Assembly: GCA_003993805.1 (NCBI GenBank)
Contig: RSEF01000017.1
Span: 5,655,587 to 5,719,586 of the forward strand
Source: Himantopus leucocephalus
Lineage: Eukaryota; Chordata; Aves; Charadriiformes; Recurvirostridae
Length of the DNA stretch: 64,000 nucleotides
Reading direction: 5' to 3'
Shown here: positions 15,572-27,640 of the stretch, in pieces
How the letters are laid out: each line of letters begins with the position of its first letter
How positions within the stretch are numbered: the first letter of the stretch is position 1
Program-made: the position numbers and the translations under genes
The notes under the pieces: model-generated
What the model was told of the DNA's origin: nothing
What the model saw: only the letters and a program-made list of their open reading frames with translations
The model's database searches: none

Positions 15572-18500
15572 AAGCAGAGAGATCTAAAATTACGCGCTCT
15601 TCTTTGTCTTGTATTCAGCTATCAAGTCTTAATCTGTCTTTTAGACCAATTAAAAATATTTTGGCTTTTGTGGTAGTCAGAGCCACTACATAGCCCCTCT
15701 GGTTAATAACCTATATTTTGAAGTGGATAGATTTTCATAGCCTGTGAAATATGGGGGCTTAGAATGGGGATGGCACAACTGAGACATAGAAGAGCACCAT
15801 TAGGATTTACAATATTCGCCTATAAAGGAGAACTTAAGCTGGTTCTTACTGTGTTGTTCAATTCAAGCACAAATGACTGCTTACCTTTTCTTATGGTACT
15901 GAATGTACAAAGAAAGAATTGTACTTCATTTTTCTTTAAAAAGAAAACTGTAGGTGGGAGAGAAAAATTCTACCATCAAAATACCCCTGACAGTCAGGAT
16001 AGAATTCTTCAGTTTGGAAATCATCTTATTGTTTCTGTATCTTTATCGTGTTATCCTTAGAGATTGAAAAGCACCAAGTGGGTAAGCTTTCTGTATCTGC
16101 TTCTGTCACTGAATGAGTGAGTGACTGGGTGCTAGTCTTTGTTCATTTCCTTATCTGTAAACTGAGAAAGGAGTTCTTATGTTGACAGGTGTTACAAAAC
16201 TTGCTGTGAGACATAGGTGATGCCCCTTTTTGTCTGTGGAGTGTATAGTCCTGTCAGGTCCTGTTTCTTGACTGGGTATCCTGTGCCCTGCTACAGAAAT
16301 GTACGTGTAGCCGTTTTGCTTTCTGCTTGAGGAGAATGCAGACTGTTTTTCTGGGGCTGAGGATGCTGTTGCTGTGGATACCAAACAGAGTGCCATGGAT
16401 CTGAGGGTCTTGGGAGGCAGGCAGTTACACCTCTTTTCCTCCATCTGTCAACCTAGATGTGTTTGTTACTTAAAATCTGAGTGGTGTTTGCTTTCCAGCA
16501 ACTTCAGATGAGGCTTCAGGAGAAAGAAGAAGAAGTGGCCAATCTTACCGTTCAGATACAGGCAGAAAAGGTACTTTCCGTTTTCCCCTCCTTGCTCCAT
16601 CTTCCAGTTCTGTAGAACTACAGGTAGTCCAAAATACGAGTTTGTATTTGCAGACAATTACTTTTTAAGGGAGCAGATGACTGGCTTGCTTATAAAACTA
16701 GACAGACAGCTACCTATTCCCACACAGTTGTGGATTCCATATTCTCCTAATAAGACATCTATCACAAGGTTGATTAGGTAGTGTTATTCTATTTGCTTGG
16801 GCTTATCACTGAATTGCCTTTCTGTTGAAGGTCCTGTTGGTCCCTAATGTCAAATTCCAGTCTGTTCCTCTGTTTAGGAAGTAAAAGGGGAATGTAGTGG
16901 AAGAGCCCAGATATGAAGGAGACTGTTACATATTATAAAGTGTTCCTTCTATTAGCTTGTTGAGGAAAAAGGTGTGTGTCTTGTTGCTTCTTATTTAGGA
17001 TCAGACAAAGACAGCATGTGAACTCTCCAAATCTATGGAGGCTGTGAGAGGCCATTTACAAGCGCAGCTGCGAAACAAAGAAGCTGAGAACAACCGTCTG
17101 ACTATACAGATACGGGTATGTTTGCAGTGTTCCCTGGGGATTGTCTCTTTGTTTACTGTCATGAAGTGAATTGACTGACAGGGGAAATAGCACTCACCAA
17201 CTATTCTTCTGCCGTGTCTGGTAGGCTGAAATGTTGGCTGGTGATGTTCATGCCATTAACTCACACCATACTTTTCAAATCAAGTAAGAAAAGAAAAGGC
17301 TTTTCAGTTTTGATGCATCAGGCAAAATCATAGCCTTAAGGTCTATATGCATTTGTTAGATTTTTTTTTTTTAAGTTAATTATTACATAATTATTTAAAA
17401 GGTGGCTTTGGTTTAGTCAAGCATCAAGACAGATCGTAAACTATTGAATTTGCTTTCTGGGAAAAATGCGGTGCCATAGGTTCCTGTATTTGATCACACT
17501 CATACATGCTTTCTACAGTATTAAAGGGCAGGTGAAAGTTCCCCTGGTTTATCTTGATGGAAGTTTTATGTTTAACATACCTGTTGTGGTGATGATGTTA
17601 TGATGAACATATGTGTGTTAATGGTTTAGAAGAGCTTTAATTCTGTTAAGCTCTAGAGCTGCATAAAGCAACATCATTATATGTGAGCAATTCAATTAAT
17701 AAAGACAATATTCTCGGGTGGATCAAAAGAATAGCAGACCAGTATTTATCTTGATCAGGAGAGGAAATCTAGAGAGTAGCTTATGAAAGGATGACTCTGA
17801 AGGAAAGGTAGACGTGTCATGCTAACGTGTCTGTTATCGTTAGGACAGGATTGTGTAGGGCAAATGTGATTGCAAGTAGCTCCAGGCTGAAGCTTGGGGG
17901 TTTATGCCCAGCTTTTCCCACTGTTTCTGGGAAATCAGTTGCTGATTTGGGTATGCAGGTATAAAGGCATTATTCCGTATGTGTGTTTTATTCTCCCCCT
18001 GCAGAATCTGGAGCGCAGTGAAGCTCAGCATAAGGCAGAGATGGAACATGTCATGGAACAGCTGAAAGAACTAAGACAGAAAGCAGACCGTGATAAAGAG
18101 GGCCTGAAGAAAGCCATCCGTGCACAGAAAGAGCGGGCAGAGCGAAGTGAAGAGTATGCAGAGCGATTGACTGTCCAGCTAGCAGAAAAGGTACCTGATA
18201 ATACAAGAGGAGAGACCTCCTTTCAGATCATGCATCTAAATCTTTGAATTCTGGTAGCAGCCCCGGGGAGAGTCTCTGCTTTCAACTAATGAGATTTATT
18301 TCTGTCTTGATGCTTTGGCCCATTTATGCTAAGTTTAGAACAAATCTAGTTTTCTCAGCTGTCACTGTATTCATTGCATGTCCTTAACTTAGGACATGCT
18401 GTAACTTAGATCATTCTAAACTAGCAGATCTTATTTTTTACCTGCCTCTTTAGAACCATCTGAGGGTTGACAAAAGCCAATAAAATAAAGCCTTGTGGTT

Positions 18501-21500
18501 GTGGCTGAAAATTCTGAATGGGGTTGGTTGTTAATGGAGAAACTGGTCAGAGCAGAAAAGTACAAAGACTTAGAGGTGTACTGGAATTTCCTGTTGAAAA
18601 ATGACTGAAGGATATCACGAAAAAGTAGAAAAGTTAGGACTAAAACACGTCAGAAGGGAACTTTATTTTTTCTCCCTTGTTTGTAGAATTCCAGGGGCCA
18701 GAGCCACTAATAGAATCGTAGTCATGCTTTGTATTTCTGATAGTTCATCTGCCTTCAAAGAGGATTCTTCTTTTGCTGCTGTTATGTCTGTTGGCTGACC
18801 GTAGTGTTGGAGAACACCTCTCTCTGAAGGATCGGGAAGAATAAAAATAAATACTTGTCCTCAGTATTTTAGAAGTCTTGAAGTCTCTGCATATATGCTT
18901 ACCTATATCAGCATCTCTGTGTATTGTCTGCATATCCCATGTCCAGTGACATTTTTGTCACCCTTGCTCTTTTCCTCCTGTGTTTCTTTTGTTTGATAGG
19001 ACAATTATGTTGCTGAGGCTCTGTCTACACTGGAGTCCTGGAGGAGTCGCTACAACAAAGTAGTAAAGGACAAGAGTGACCTCGAACTGGAAATTGTTAC
19101 GTTGAACAGGTTAAAATAAAATTAGTGTGGAGAAACTGGCATGAGTGGGGATGAGTTCTAAGTTCAAGCATAATTTAATTGAATTTAATTGATTAATTGC
19201 ATTAAAGAATTTAATTGGATTGCCTGTAAATATCCAAGCAAAACCAGCACCGCCTAAGGGCTAGAGCAGAGTTTGGAGAGATCGGGAGAAAGGGATGTGA
19301 CTTCTGTTGCTGATGTGCCACAGCAAAGGCACACTTTTCAAGGGTTTGCTGACCCTTAAAACTCTATTCCTTTGCCATTTTTTAATGCTTTGAAGTAATT
19401 AAGGTTATTTTTCTTTTGAGATCTGTTTGAGAAACTTGAAGGGATTAGGAGAGATAGGCGGTATAGTTCATGCCAATTTTGTTGTGAAGGTAAATTGCTG
19501 GTATCACTGCAGTGTAGTTGTTGCTGCAGGAAAAAAGGTAGGTATGAGACAAGAGAGGTAGCTCTTTATCCTGTGTATCTTGGAGGCACTACATTTGAGC
19601 TCCACGGGAACAACTCAAGTTAATTTCCAGCAGGCTAAGAAGATTGAGGTAGTAGAACAGCGTAACAGATAGGTGTGCATACGTGACTGGAGAAGGAAGA
19701 TGAAAGGATAAGGAAAAGCCATGTTTCTGAAGCTAATTTTCAAGGGTTAGGAGTCTTATTCATTCTTGTAACTTAAGGATTAATTTTGTTTCTATATGGC
19801 AGCCGTGTTGCAGACTTGCTGGAACAGCAGGCAACCCTGGAGGACAAAATGCGGGAGGACAGAGAAGTTTTGGTGGATAAATTGCATCGACAGACTACAG
19901 AGACCACGTCTTTCAAAATGGAGAATGAAAGGCTAAAGGTCAGCGATTCTAGGGGTTTGAAGCTGAAATGCTAAGGGGGGAAAAAGGAGAAATTATAACA
20001 AGTTGCTTGGCCTCTGAGAACACAGTTGAATGGCACCCATTGCTGCCATTTAGTTTCAAACCAGTTTTATCATAACCTGAGTATGATCAGGCAAGTTCAC
20101 TGGGGAGAGACATAAAGAAAGAAAACTAACTTTCTGGGAGGACTGGGTTTCTTCCACATGGAGTATCTCCAGTCCGAGTGCTGTTTCTTCCAGCTGGGGA
20201 CTTATGTCTTGTCTTTACATCTTAATGCTGCTGGCCACAGAACTAGCAACTGTAGCTTGTGCAGAGAGAATGGTGATCTCCAGAATAAAAAAAATCTCTG
20301 GGATATTTCTCCTGTCATCTCTTGTCACTGGTGATCGTGTAGGTGACCTACATAACTTCCTTCTTGGAAAGCTACGCATTGATCCAAAAAAAGAGTGGCC
20401 CTAATCCAAGTAGCACAGCCCATTCAGGCAAATGGAAAGATTGCACGTCCACCCGAAACCTCTGTGCTCTGCTGATGTAAATTTGTCAATCCACTGAAGT
20501 CTGGAAAGTTTTGCTAACTTACACTGACAAAAGTCTTTGTTAGACAGGTAGCGTGGCAGTTACTTCCAAGTGCTCAATGGAAGATATTTTCTTTTTTCAG
20601 GCTAGCGTGGTCCCAATGGAGGAAAAGCTGAACCAAGCACAGATGGAAGTGCAGCAGCTCAAGAGCTCTGTCAGAAACTATGAAGAGTTGATTGAAACAT
20701 ACAAGTCACAGGTATGCTTCTTATCAAAACCTTCAGCCCTTGCACAAACATGTTTTCTCCCTTCACTGTTGTGGCTTATTCTGTAATGCCAATGTTGCTC
20801 TTGGAGGATGTTGCAGTTTCATATGGGTTTGGTTCTTTTGTCTCTATTAGCCTTACTTTTTCTTAAGTGGCAGAATCCAGACTGCCATGTGCTGTATGCC
20901 AAAGTGTGGAAGACTTGCATTTCTCACTGTGTCCTGATAACTTGGTTATTATGAAGAGCTGACTCCCACGGCAGAGACCTTGATTAATGGAAAACAAAAG
21001 GCTGATTTTAATTATTTCACTTTTCCCTGCTCCTTTTCAAAAGGTAAAGGAAAACAGTGAGATGCTTTCTTCTGCCTTTTCTTGTGGCAAGTACTGTTCC
21101 TTGGCTGCTTTTTGGGGGGGATTTTGGATATTGTGGTAGTAGGAAGATAAGGCAACAGGGGAGAACATTTGGCGGAAAGCCCAAATGGTCCAGGTGACAG
21201 AAGCAGAAAGTGAACTTCCAAATACAGTTCTAGGGTGCTGGTTAGTGTGGCAAGAAACTTGTTGCTGATCCTTGAGCAGTTTTAGTTACTCCAAAGCACT
21301 GCACATTTGTTGAAAACTATATATAACAGCTAAAGTATGTGGTTATGTCCAGGTGTTGAAGACCCGAATGGAAGCAGATGATGTGGCAGCAAAACTGGAG
21401 AAGTACGATAAAGAGAACAAGACACTAAAGGATGAAATGAACAAGGAGATTGAACTGGTAGCTATTCCTCTGAAGACTGATATGTTGTAGATATTCATGG

Positions 21501-24500
21501 ATCTTAATATTCTGAATGTAGTGAAAAATGACTGTGAATAGGAAATAAAAGTCTTATCTGAGTTTGCCTTTTCCAATAGTTTTTCTCAGGACTTGTTCAT
21601 TCTGCAAAATTTATTGAACGTTTAGCAGCTTCTTTTTTACTATATGGCGTTCTTCAGAGGGGTTTTAAATTGCTTAGTGTGTCCTTTGCTGCAGAAATAG
21701 TGGTTTAGAACAGTAGACTATGTAGGTTACACCATTGTCTGGTGTGGAACAGCCGTCCTCCAAAAAGAGCTTGTACTTCTAGTAAAATTGAAGCCCAGGT
21801 TCCAAAATAAGTCCTCATTTTCACTCCATTCATAGGGAATGCCAAATCCTAAGGGAAAGACTTTTGGAGTAGGAGAAGAGCTTAGGCTTTAAGGTCTCAA
21901 CACTAGCCAAATATCCACACAGTGTCATCATGGTTGCAGACTAACAAAGCTTCATTGAAATTGAGAAATTTTTTTAGTCTTGACCTTGTGAACATTTGAA
22001 AGTTCTTCATGTTCCCTTCTTTGACTGTAGGCGCGTACGCAGTTCCAGAGCCAGCTTGCTGAACTGGAAAAGCTGCCAGAGATCTTAAAGATCACAGAGA
22101 CACAGCTAGCAGAATGTCAGGACCAGCTTCAGAGTTATGAGAAGAAGAACGTGGACCTGTCTGTCATGATAGCAGATCTTCGTCAGCGGGTAAGGGACTG
22201 GCAGAAAGTACCTGCAGCACTGCAATCTGCAAGTCTGAGACCAAGATGAACTTCTAATCACAGGAAGGTTCAAACTTCGTCTCTGTTCTCATCTCTTTTT
22301 GAAAACATTAAACGTGCACTGCAAAATAAAGGTGTGTGCTATGTCTTTGTGCAAGAAGTTAGTGGTGTAGCTAGTAGCATTCCTTACTGTTTGAAAGGTT
22401 TCTCATCCCTTGATGCAGAACCTTACTGGGACTTGAATAGCAGCAGTGACAACACTTGCTAATGCCAATGCTTGCTTCTGGTACTTCCATCTTGTCAGCT
22501 TTCCCTCCTGTGGTTTTCTGCTAATGGTGCTGTCCCAACCTTGTTTTCTCACCCTGATTTCAGGTTGTTCTCCCAGTTCCTGTTTTTTGTCGACAGGAGG
22601 ACTGTGTAGGTATTGCAGGACAATTATAGACAGACGTGACTTCTACAACCATGCCTCAAGACACAGCAAATGATCTTGCAGTCTAACTGCTTTACTCTGA
22701 TTGGCTTGGAATTACAAACCTTCCTGGCTCTAATGCCTTTGTGGGCTGCTGTCATGTATGTGGCTGCTTTTAACGTATGTGCTTTGCTGTGCTTACAAGT
22801 GGCTGCTCTGCATACAGGCGTTTACAGACCTAGCTTTTCATTTGCAATACAGAAGAATTTTCTCATACCTTTCCAAACATTAACTAGAACCACCAGCAAA
22901 ATGGATGTTAAGAGCTTTGCTTTTCTAGCTGCTGTTCCTTTTCTGGGGCTCTCCAGAAATTGAGTTGAACATGTTTCCTTCTGGAGAGCTGCATACATTT
23001 TAGGTGGTTGGTCATGTGTGTGTAGTGACTACTCTATAAAGTAACTGCTGACTGTAATTTTTAGATTGAGCTCCAGGGGGACAAAATGGAGATGACAAGA
23101 GAGAGGTATCAGTCTGCCCAGGAGGAGAAAAAGCAGCTCACCTTGAAGGTGGAGGAGCTAGAAAGGTTAGAAATATTAGGCTCTCTTGCTCTCTTAACCT
23201 TCCATTTCCATCCTCTTCCCATTGTTTTTTCAGGGGATTGAAACAGCTTCAGTCTTGTTCCAGTCCCCCGTGTGCCTCCAGGATTCTGTGCATTTGCTTA
23301 TCCCACAAGGATTTGTAATTAGTAGCTGTCCACTGGAGAGAGAGTTACAGTTTTTTGCAGCACCTTTTATGAATGTTGTTAGAAAGGATGATGTCTTACA
23401 CAGCAGATAAACCAGCTCCTGGTCTGATCTAGCCTGACAATTTTGAGGTTACTGAATATTACAGTGTTTTTGCCCACACTTATAAATTCCTTTTAGTGAC
23501 AATATCTGGGAAAATGTGGGTATGTGAATGCTCTGTGCGTCCTTCAATCTTTGAAATTTTGATTTGAGAAACGGAGAAGCGTTTCTTGGGGCTCTCGCCT
23601 TTCATGGGGGAAGAGAATTTATTCCCAGACTAGTCAGGACCTGACAAAAAGGCAGACTGAAACACACTCCATTTAAAATGAATAGGTTTCCTTCCCATAT
23701 TGTTTTAACCTAGAAAACTAGAGACAACAAGCGCCCAGAACATAGAATTCCTTCAGGTCATAGCAAAACGCGAGGAGTCGATCCACCAGTGTCAGCTGCG
23801 GTTAGAGGAGAAGACCCGTGAATGTAGCTCCTTGGCACGTCAGTTGGAGATGGCCATTGAGGATGCAAAAAGACAAGTAAGTAATTTCTTGCGTTTGTGA
23901 ATTTTCCCAAAACTACCCAGACTGTAAAAGGAGAACAGCAAGAATGCTGGAAATACCTCCTCGGCCTATGACCAAATTAATGAAAATCATCATGTTCAGT
24001 GAAATATAATAAAATGTGCTGGTACTGTTTGTCAGCACTTAAACCGTTGAAAAACTGAACCCTGCAGTCCAGTTTGCAACAGAAGAGAGGAAAGCACAAG
24101 ACTGAGCTGCTGCTTATATATGAGAATGTGTCCAATTAAACTTTACAGGGCTTTTGTGGGAAATGTGGTAGGGAAAAAATCATTCTTCGATAGACACACT
24201 TTAACAAAGTTGTTGTTCTGTTGTTACATGTAGGTGGAACAAACTCGAGAACGAGCAACGTCTAGAGAGAGGGCAGCCCAGTCCAAGATGCTGGACTTGG
24301 AGACCCAACTGAGTAGGAATAAAACAGAGCTGAACCAATTGCGCCGGAGCAAAGACGACGTGAGTGACTTGCGAGGGATACTCTTGCTGTGCTGGTGGTG
24401 TCCTGGCAGCAATTGGAGTCCATAAACCAAGGTCCTACGGATTGCTGCAAAAGTCATGCAGAGCTGTGACTGAATGTGACATGCTGTTATATGTGTCCAT

Positions 24501-25306
24501 GACAGATGTGGGATATGACATGTCTCTTATGTCACTAATTTAGGAATGCAGAGTCTCCTTTCCTTATTACTTGTAGCAATGATCTGAATGAACTTGCTTT
24601 AAATTTACATGTGCATAAGAAAAAAATCAGACCTTTCTTATGTTCAAATGAGATTCACACCAGATATCACGGGCAGATTTCAACTTCATTTACTGTGCTT
24701 GGTTATCTGAGAGAGAATGCAATTTCTCTTCAAGAGGAAAGGATTTCTTCTAGAAGAAAAAGGGGCAATCTTTCGTAATGTCCTGTTTGCCCGCTTGTTT
24801 ACTTGAGTTTTACAAGGAATTGGGTTGGCACATATATCAGGTCAAGCTGATTTTCAGAAAAGAGTGTGTTTAATTCCCCGTAACTACAGCTAATCAGTTT
24901 TAAAAGCCCAACTGATTAGCTGTGTTGTCTCCTGATGTTATCAGTGGGTTGCTGAATGGAGTTGGAAATGAGCAGAACAAATTATAAATATCACAGCACC
25001 ATCTAGGGTAATGTCATCTACTGCTGTGTTAATTCTTGCTGTTCTCAGCACTTTTTGGGAGCAGCTTGAGTTTAATGTGAACAGGATGAATGTTGCTGTC
25101 TTTCAGCCTGTGAATTGTGCTTCTTTACGCAGGCAGAGCGCCGGTATGAAAGCCGCCTACAGGATTTAAAGGATCGGTTGGAGCAGTCGGAGAGCACCAA
25201 CCGCAGTATGCAAAACTACGTCCAGTTCCTCAAGTCTTCCTATGCCAACGTTTTTGGAGAAAGTGCTTTGCTGGGCTCCCCCAGCCGCTCTCGTTCTTCT
25301 CCATGA
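9563..25306 (+). CDS. ODF2: Outer dense fiber protein 2 / cenexin
   Basis: A coiled-coil scaffold of the outer dense fibres of the sperm tail and, as cenexin, of the distal/subdistal appendages of the mother centriole, needed for primary cilia. Coding exons: 9563-9670, 11061-11186, 11812-11982, 13526-13692, 14031-14160, 14453-14584, 15427-15501, 16499-16570, 16999-17115, 18005-18190, 19000-19109, 19803-19938, 20601-20711, 21353-21457, 22031-22189, 23065-23165, 23714-23876, 24234-24359 and 25133-25306. Phases agree throughout and total 822 codons plus stop. The start MKNRSSSPPLHVHVDEN matches the cenexin-type N-terminus; the exon opens at acceptor 9516|9517. Residues ~1-130 are basic and low in heptads; the rest is Glu/Lys/Gln/Leu-rich coiled coil (NTLTRQKELLLQKLSTFEET; ALSTLESWRSRYN; QNYVQFLKSSYANVFG). 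The tail is short, GSPSRSRSSP-stop. Donors after 19109 and 23165 are GTTAAA and GTTAGA, weak but required by the frame. Confidence 0.96.
11983..13525 (+). other. ODF2 intron with poly-G tract
   Basis: A 1.5-kb intron. Apart from the G-run at 13363-13398 it is AT-rich, with no recognised element. Confidence 0.5.
13363..13398 (+). repeat. Poly-G homopolymer with an unresolved base
   Basis: About 36 consecutive G with a single N at 13370. True length is uncertain. Such a run can form G-quadruplex structures; in the ODF2 pre-mRNA it lies ~130 nt upstream of the exon at 13526. Confidence 0.85.
15519..15567 (+). repeat. (TC)24 microsatellite
   Basis: A pure TC dinucleotide tract of 49 bases beginning 17 nt after the donor of the 75-bp ODF2 exon 15427-15501. 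On the RNA it is a long CU-repeat, the kind of tract bound by PTB proteins. Confidence 0.97.
24886..24923. repeat. Perfect 14-bp inverted repeat (hairpin)
   Basis: Arms 24886-24899 (ACAGCTAATCAGTT) and 24910-24923 are exact reverse complements around a 10-nt loop. They lie in the last ODF2 intron, ~210 nt before the terminal exon. The function is unknown. Confidence 0.9.
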
Positions 25307-26305
25307 GGACAATGCTCTCCCTGCACCTCTGCTTCTAAGCACAAAAGGAGCCCTATTTCAAAGCCATACGGTGTTCAGAAAAGAGGTTGGCATTTCAGGG
25401 TCATTATTAGAAGTTTCCTCTTTTTCTTGCAGCATGAGACGATAAAATGATGGTGGCACATAAGCGTAGGGTATCAGCAATACCAGTTTGGTGTTGGAGT
25501 TTGGCGTTACACCATAAACTGTACCCTGGAACCAGATGGGTTTGCATATGATGGAAAAGTTCCTTTTCATCCTGTAAGATCCTAATGGTTTCAGCTCTCA
25601 ACACCTGTCAGCGGTTTGTTGAGCATGTTCATGTTCATGAGAGCTCTTTTCCTTTTCATGCTTCTTTTTTCATTCTGTTTCTGTGTTGGGGAGATCATGT
25701 GGGGTTTTTTGTTTGTGAGGTTTTTTATATTTTTTTTTTTAAACTCTTGAACATTGTATTGATACATTGTATGATAGGATGGTGGGAGAGGGTCCACCCA
25801 CCAGAAGTGTGAAGCTGAAAATAACTTAAGTGCCTGGGCTCTACACTTAGAAGACATTATCTCCTGAACAACAACGGTGTTCGTAAACAGTTTTATACCA
25901 GAAATAATCATTTTGGGTTTTTTAAATTTTACTTGATTCTTGTATACTCTCTGTTTCTCACCATTTTTTCTGAGTGTGATGCTAATATTGATTTACTTCT
26001 CTCACCCTGCTTTCCTGATCCTGAATATCCCCAGGACTGAGCCAAAACCATCTGAATTCAAAGGAAAGATTGTGGCTTAACCTCAGTGGGACTTCAGTTG
26101 GGGTCTTGCTGTGAATGCCACGCGGGTTCTGGATGTGCATGAAATACTGACTTGGTCTTAAGCCAATTAAAGAGCAGCTACAGCTACTCAACTTCTTCAT
26201 CGAACCAGCCTGCACTTCCTCCTGGAAAATCAGGTCTTCATTGTGCTGACTCCCTAAAACTCATGTGCCCTATTCTTTGCAGTAAATGGTTCTTATGGGG
26301 GCAAA

Positions 26306-26311
26306 AATAAA
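26306..26311 (+). terminator. ODF2: Polyadenylation signal AATAAA (ODF2, proximal)
   Basis: Canonical AATAAA about 1.0 kb after the stop codon in an AT-rich 3' UTR. The surrounding text has T/G-rich sequence downstream. A second signal lies 167 bp further. Confidence 0.6.
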
Positions 26312-26472
26312 CACAGTTTTTATCTCTTTTTATATCCTATTTATGTGCGATGTGGTCATTGGGCAGTATTTGTCATAAAGGTTTTCTAAGTTAATTGTTT
26401 TTTGGGAGTTCTGTAATTGCGTGTGTGTGTTTAACACTTTAAAAATCCTAAAGGTGCTATGGTAAAACAAAA

Positions 26473-26478
26473 AATAAA
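26473..26478 (+). terminator. ODF2: Polyadenylation signal AATAAA (ODF2, distal)
   Basis: Canonical AATAAA followed ~20 nt later by a GT-rich stretch (GGTTGTGTGGGGG), a typical downstream element. This is probably the main ODF2 end. Confidence 0.65.
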
Positions 26479-26550
26479 CTGCATTTTAATTGGTTGTGTG
26501 GGGGATTTCCTCTTCTTGTGGTTTGCAACCAGGATTGTGCAGCAGAACAA

Positions 26551-26960
26551 AAAAGAAACCGCGTGGCTTGAGATAAAGACAGTTTAATAGAATAGTAATG
26601 GAAGAGAAAATAATAATAATGGTAGAAGAATATACAAAAGGAGCGATGCAATCCAACCGCTCACCACCTGAGGATCAGGTCCCCAGCCCTTCCTGAGCAG
26701 CGATTGCGGATCCCTGCCCCTGGCCAACCCCCATGTATACCCTGAGCCTGGGGCCTGCGGTATGGAGTATCCCCCTGGCCGGCTTGTCCTCTCTGTGTTC
26801 CCTCGGCTTCTGCGGGAAACTGGAAAAGTCTTTGATTCAATATAAGCGTTGCTTAGCAACAAGTAAAACAATATGTGTTAGCAGCATTGTTCTCATACTA
26901 GATCTAAAACACAGCAGCTGCTAGGAGGAAAATTCAGTCTACCCCAGCTGAAACCGGGAT
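26551..26960 (-). mobile_element. Degraded solo LTR of an avian endogenous retrovirus
   Basis: Read on the minus strand, this begins with a CCCGGTTTCAGCTGGG-like sequence, passes a remnant TATA-type motif and a TAT/ATT-rich segment, then ATTAAA (+ strand TTTAAT 26583-26588) and ends near a CTTTATCTCA motif. This order is what I know of the long terminal repeats of avian endogenous retroviruses that usually open TGTCCTGGTTTCAGC. The terminal TG/CA are eroded and the far 3' part is missing. No retroviral coding region is attached; small minus-strand ORFs here are LTR noise. It lies between the ODF2 poly(A) site and the GLE1 promoter. The exact family is not assigned. Confidence 0.75.
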
Positions 26961-27019
26961 TGGGCTTCTGGCTCTTCTTTTGGAAAAACAAAGCCATCCC
27001 TGGGGTGCTGGTGGGGGCA

Positions 27020-27640
27020 GCTGTGTGCCCGACCCTCTCCGCGTCTGACGGATGGGGGCCTCTCCCTGCCCCTGCAACCCGGGATAAATGCTGCAGCGCT
27101 CCCTCCCGGGGCTACTCCGCGAGAATACGCAAAATAAGGGGAAAACCGGCGAAAGTGACGGTGTTTCACGGCCCTGCCCGCTCCTTCACCGCAGGTCTCC
27201 GGGAGCCGCCCCCGGCGGGACTCGAACCGGGGGCCCCTCTCTCGGCGGGGACGGGCAGGGCCCAACCGCCAGGCGGCAGCCGCCGCCCTGATCGCCCGCT
27301 CTGCACAGGGCCGGAAACCACCGGCGGCGCCCCGGAAGCGGAAGGACGGGAGGGGTCAGTCCGGTACCGGGCGCGGCGGCAGAGGGTCGCCATGGAGCCG
27401 CGGCAGCTCCGCTGGGAGACCCTGGCGGCTCTGCGCACCTCCAGCAAGGGCCAGCTGAGCTACTGCCGCCACTGGCTCCAGGATGAGGTGAGGGCTCGCT
27501 GCCGGCGGGCGGTTGGGAGCCCCCGGGCCGCGGCGGCACCCGCTTTGCTCCTCACAGGGGGTCTGTGCGCCCTGCGGGCGGCTGAGGGGGGAGATCCGTG
27601 ACTCGTCCCTCCGAGCGCTGCCCCCAGCGGCGGTACATTG
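27020..27640 (+). promoter_or_regulatory. GLE1: GLE1 CpG-island promoter
   Basis: A GC/CpG-dense block around the GLE1 start codon, with no TATA box. An ETS site CCGGAAGCG lies at 27332-27340, ~55 bp before the ATG, and is the likely core element. A perfect TFIIIC B-box sits on the minus strand at 27218-27228. Confidence 0.7.
27218..27228 (-). promoter_or_regulatory. Isolated TFIIIC B-box
   Basis: On the minus strand the sequence is GGTTCGAGTCC, an exact match to the tRNA B-box consensus GGTTCGANTCC. No cloverleaf can be drawn: the acceptor and T stems do not pair and no convincing A-box/anticodon arm is present. Confidence 0.5.

Larger units (their letters stand above)
25307..26500 (+). other. 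ODF2: ODF2 3' UTR
   Basis: Non-coding sequence after the ODF2 stop, becoming AT-rich. It ends with two canonical polyadenylation signals at 26306-26311 and 26473-26478. Confidence 0.7.

Noticed and set aside
26584..26871. A minus-strand 95-residue ORF with a hydrophobic end
   Set aside because: It lies wholly inside the degraded LTR; LTRs of this kind are non-coding and the hydrophobic tail is the translated TAT/ATT-rich segment.
27200..27290. A tRNA gene on the minus strand
   Set aside because: The B-box/T-loop matches, but no pairing acceptor stem, anticodon arm or convincing A-box can be drawn. Kept only as an isolated B-box.
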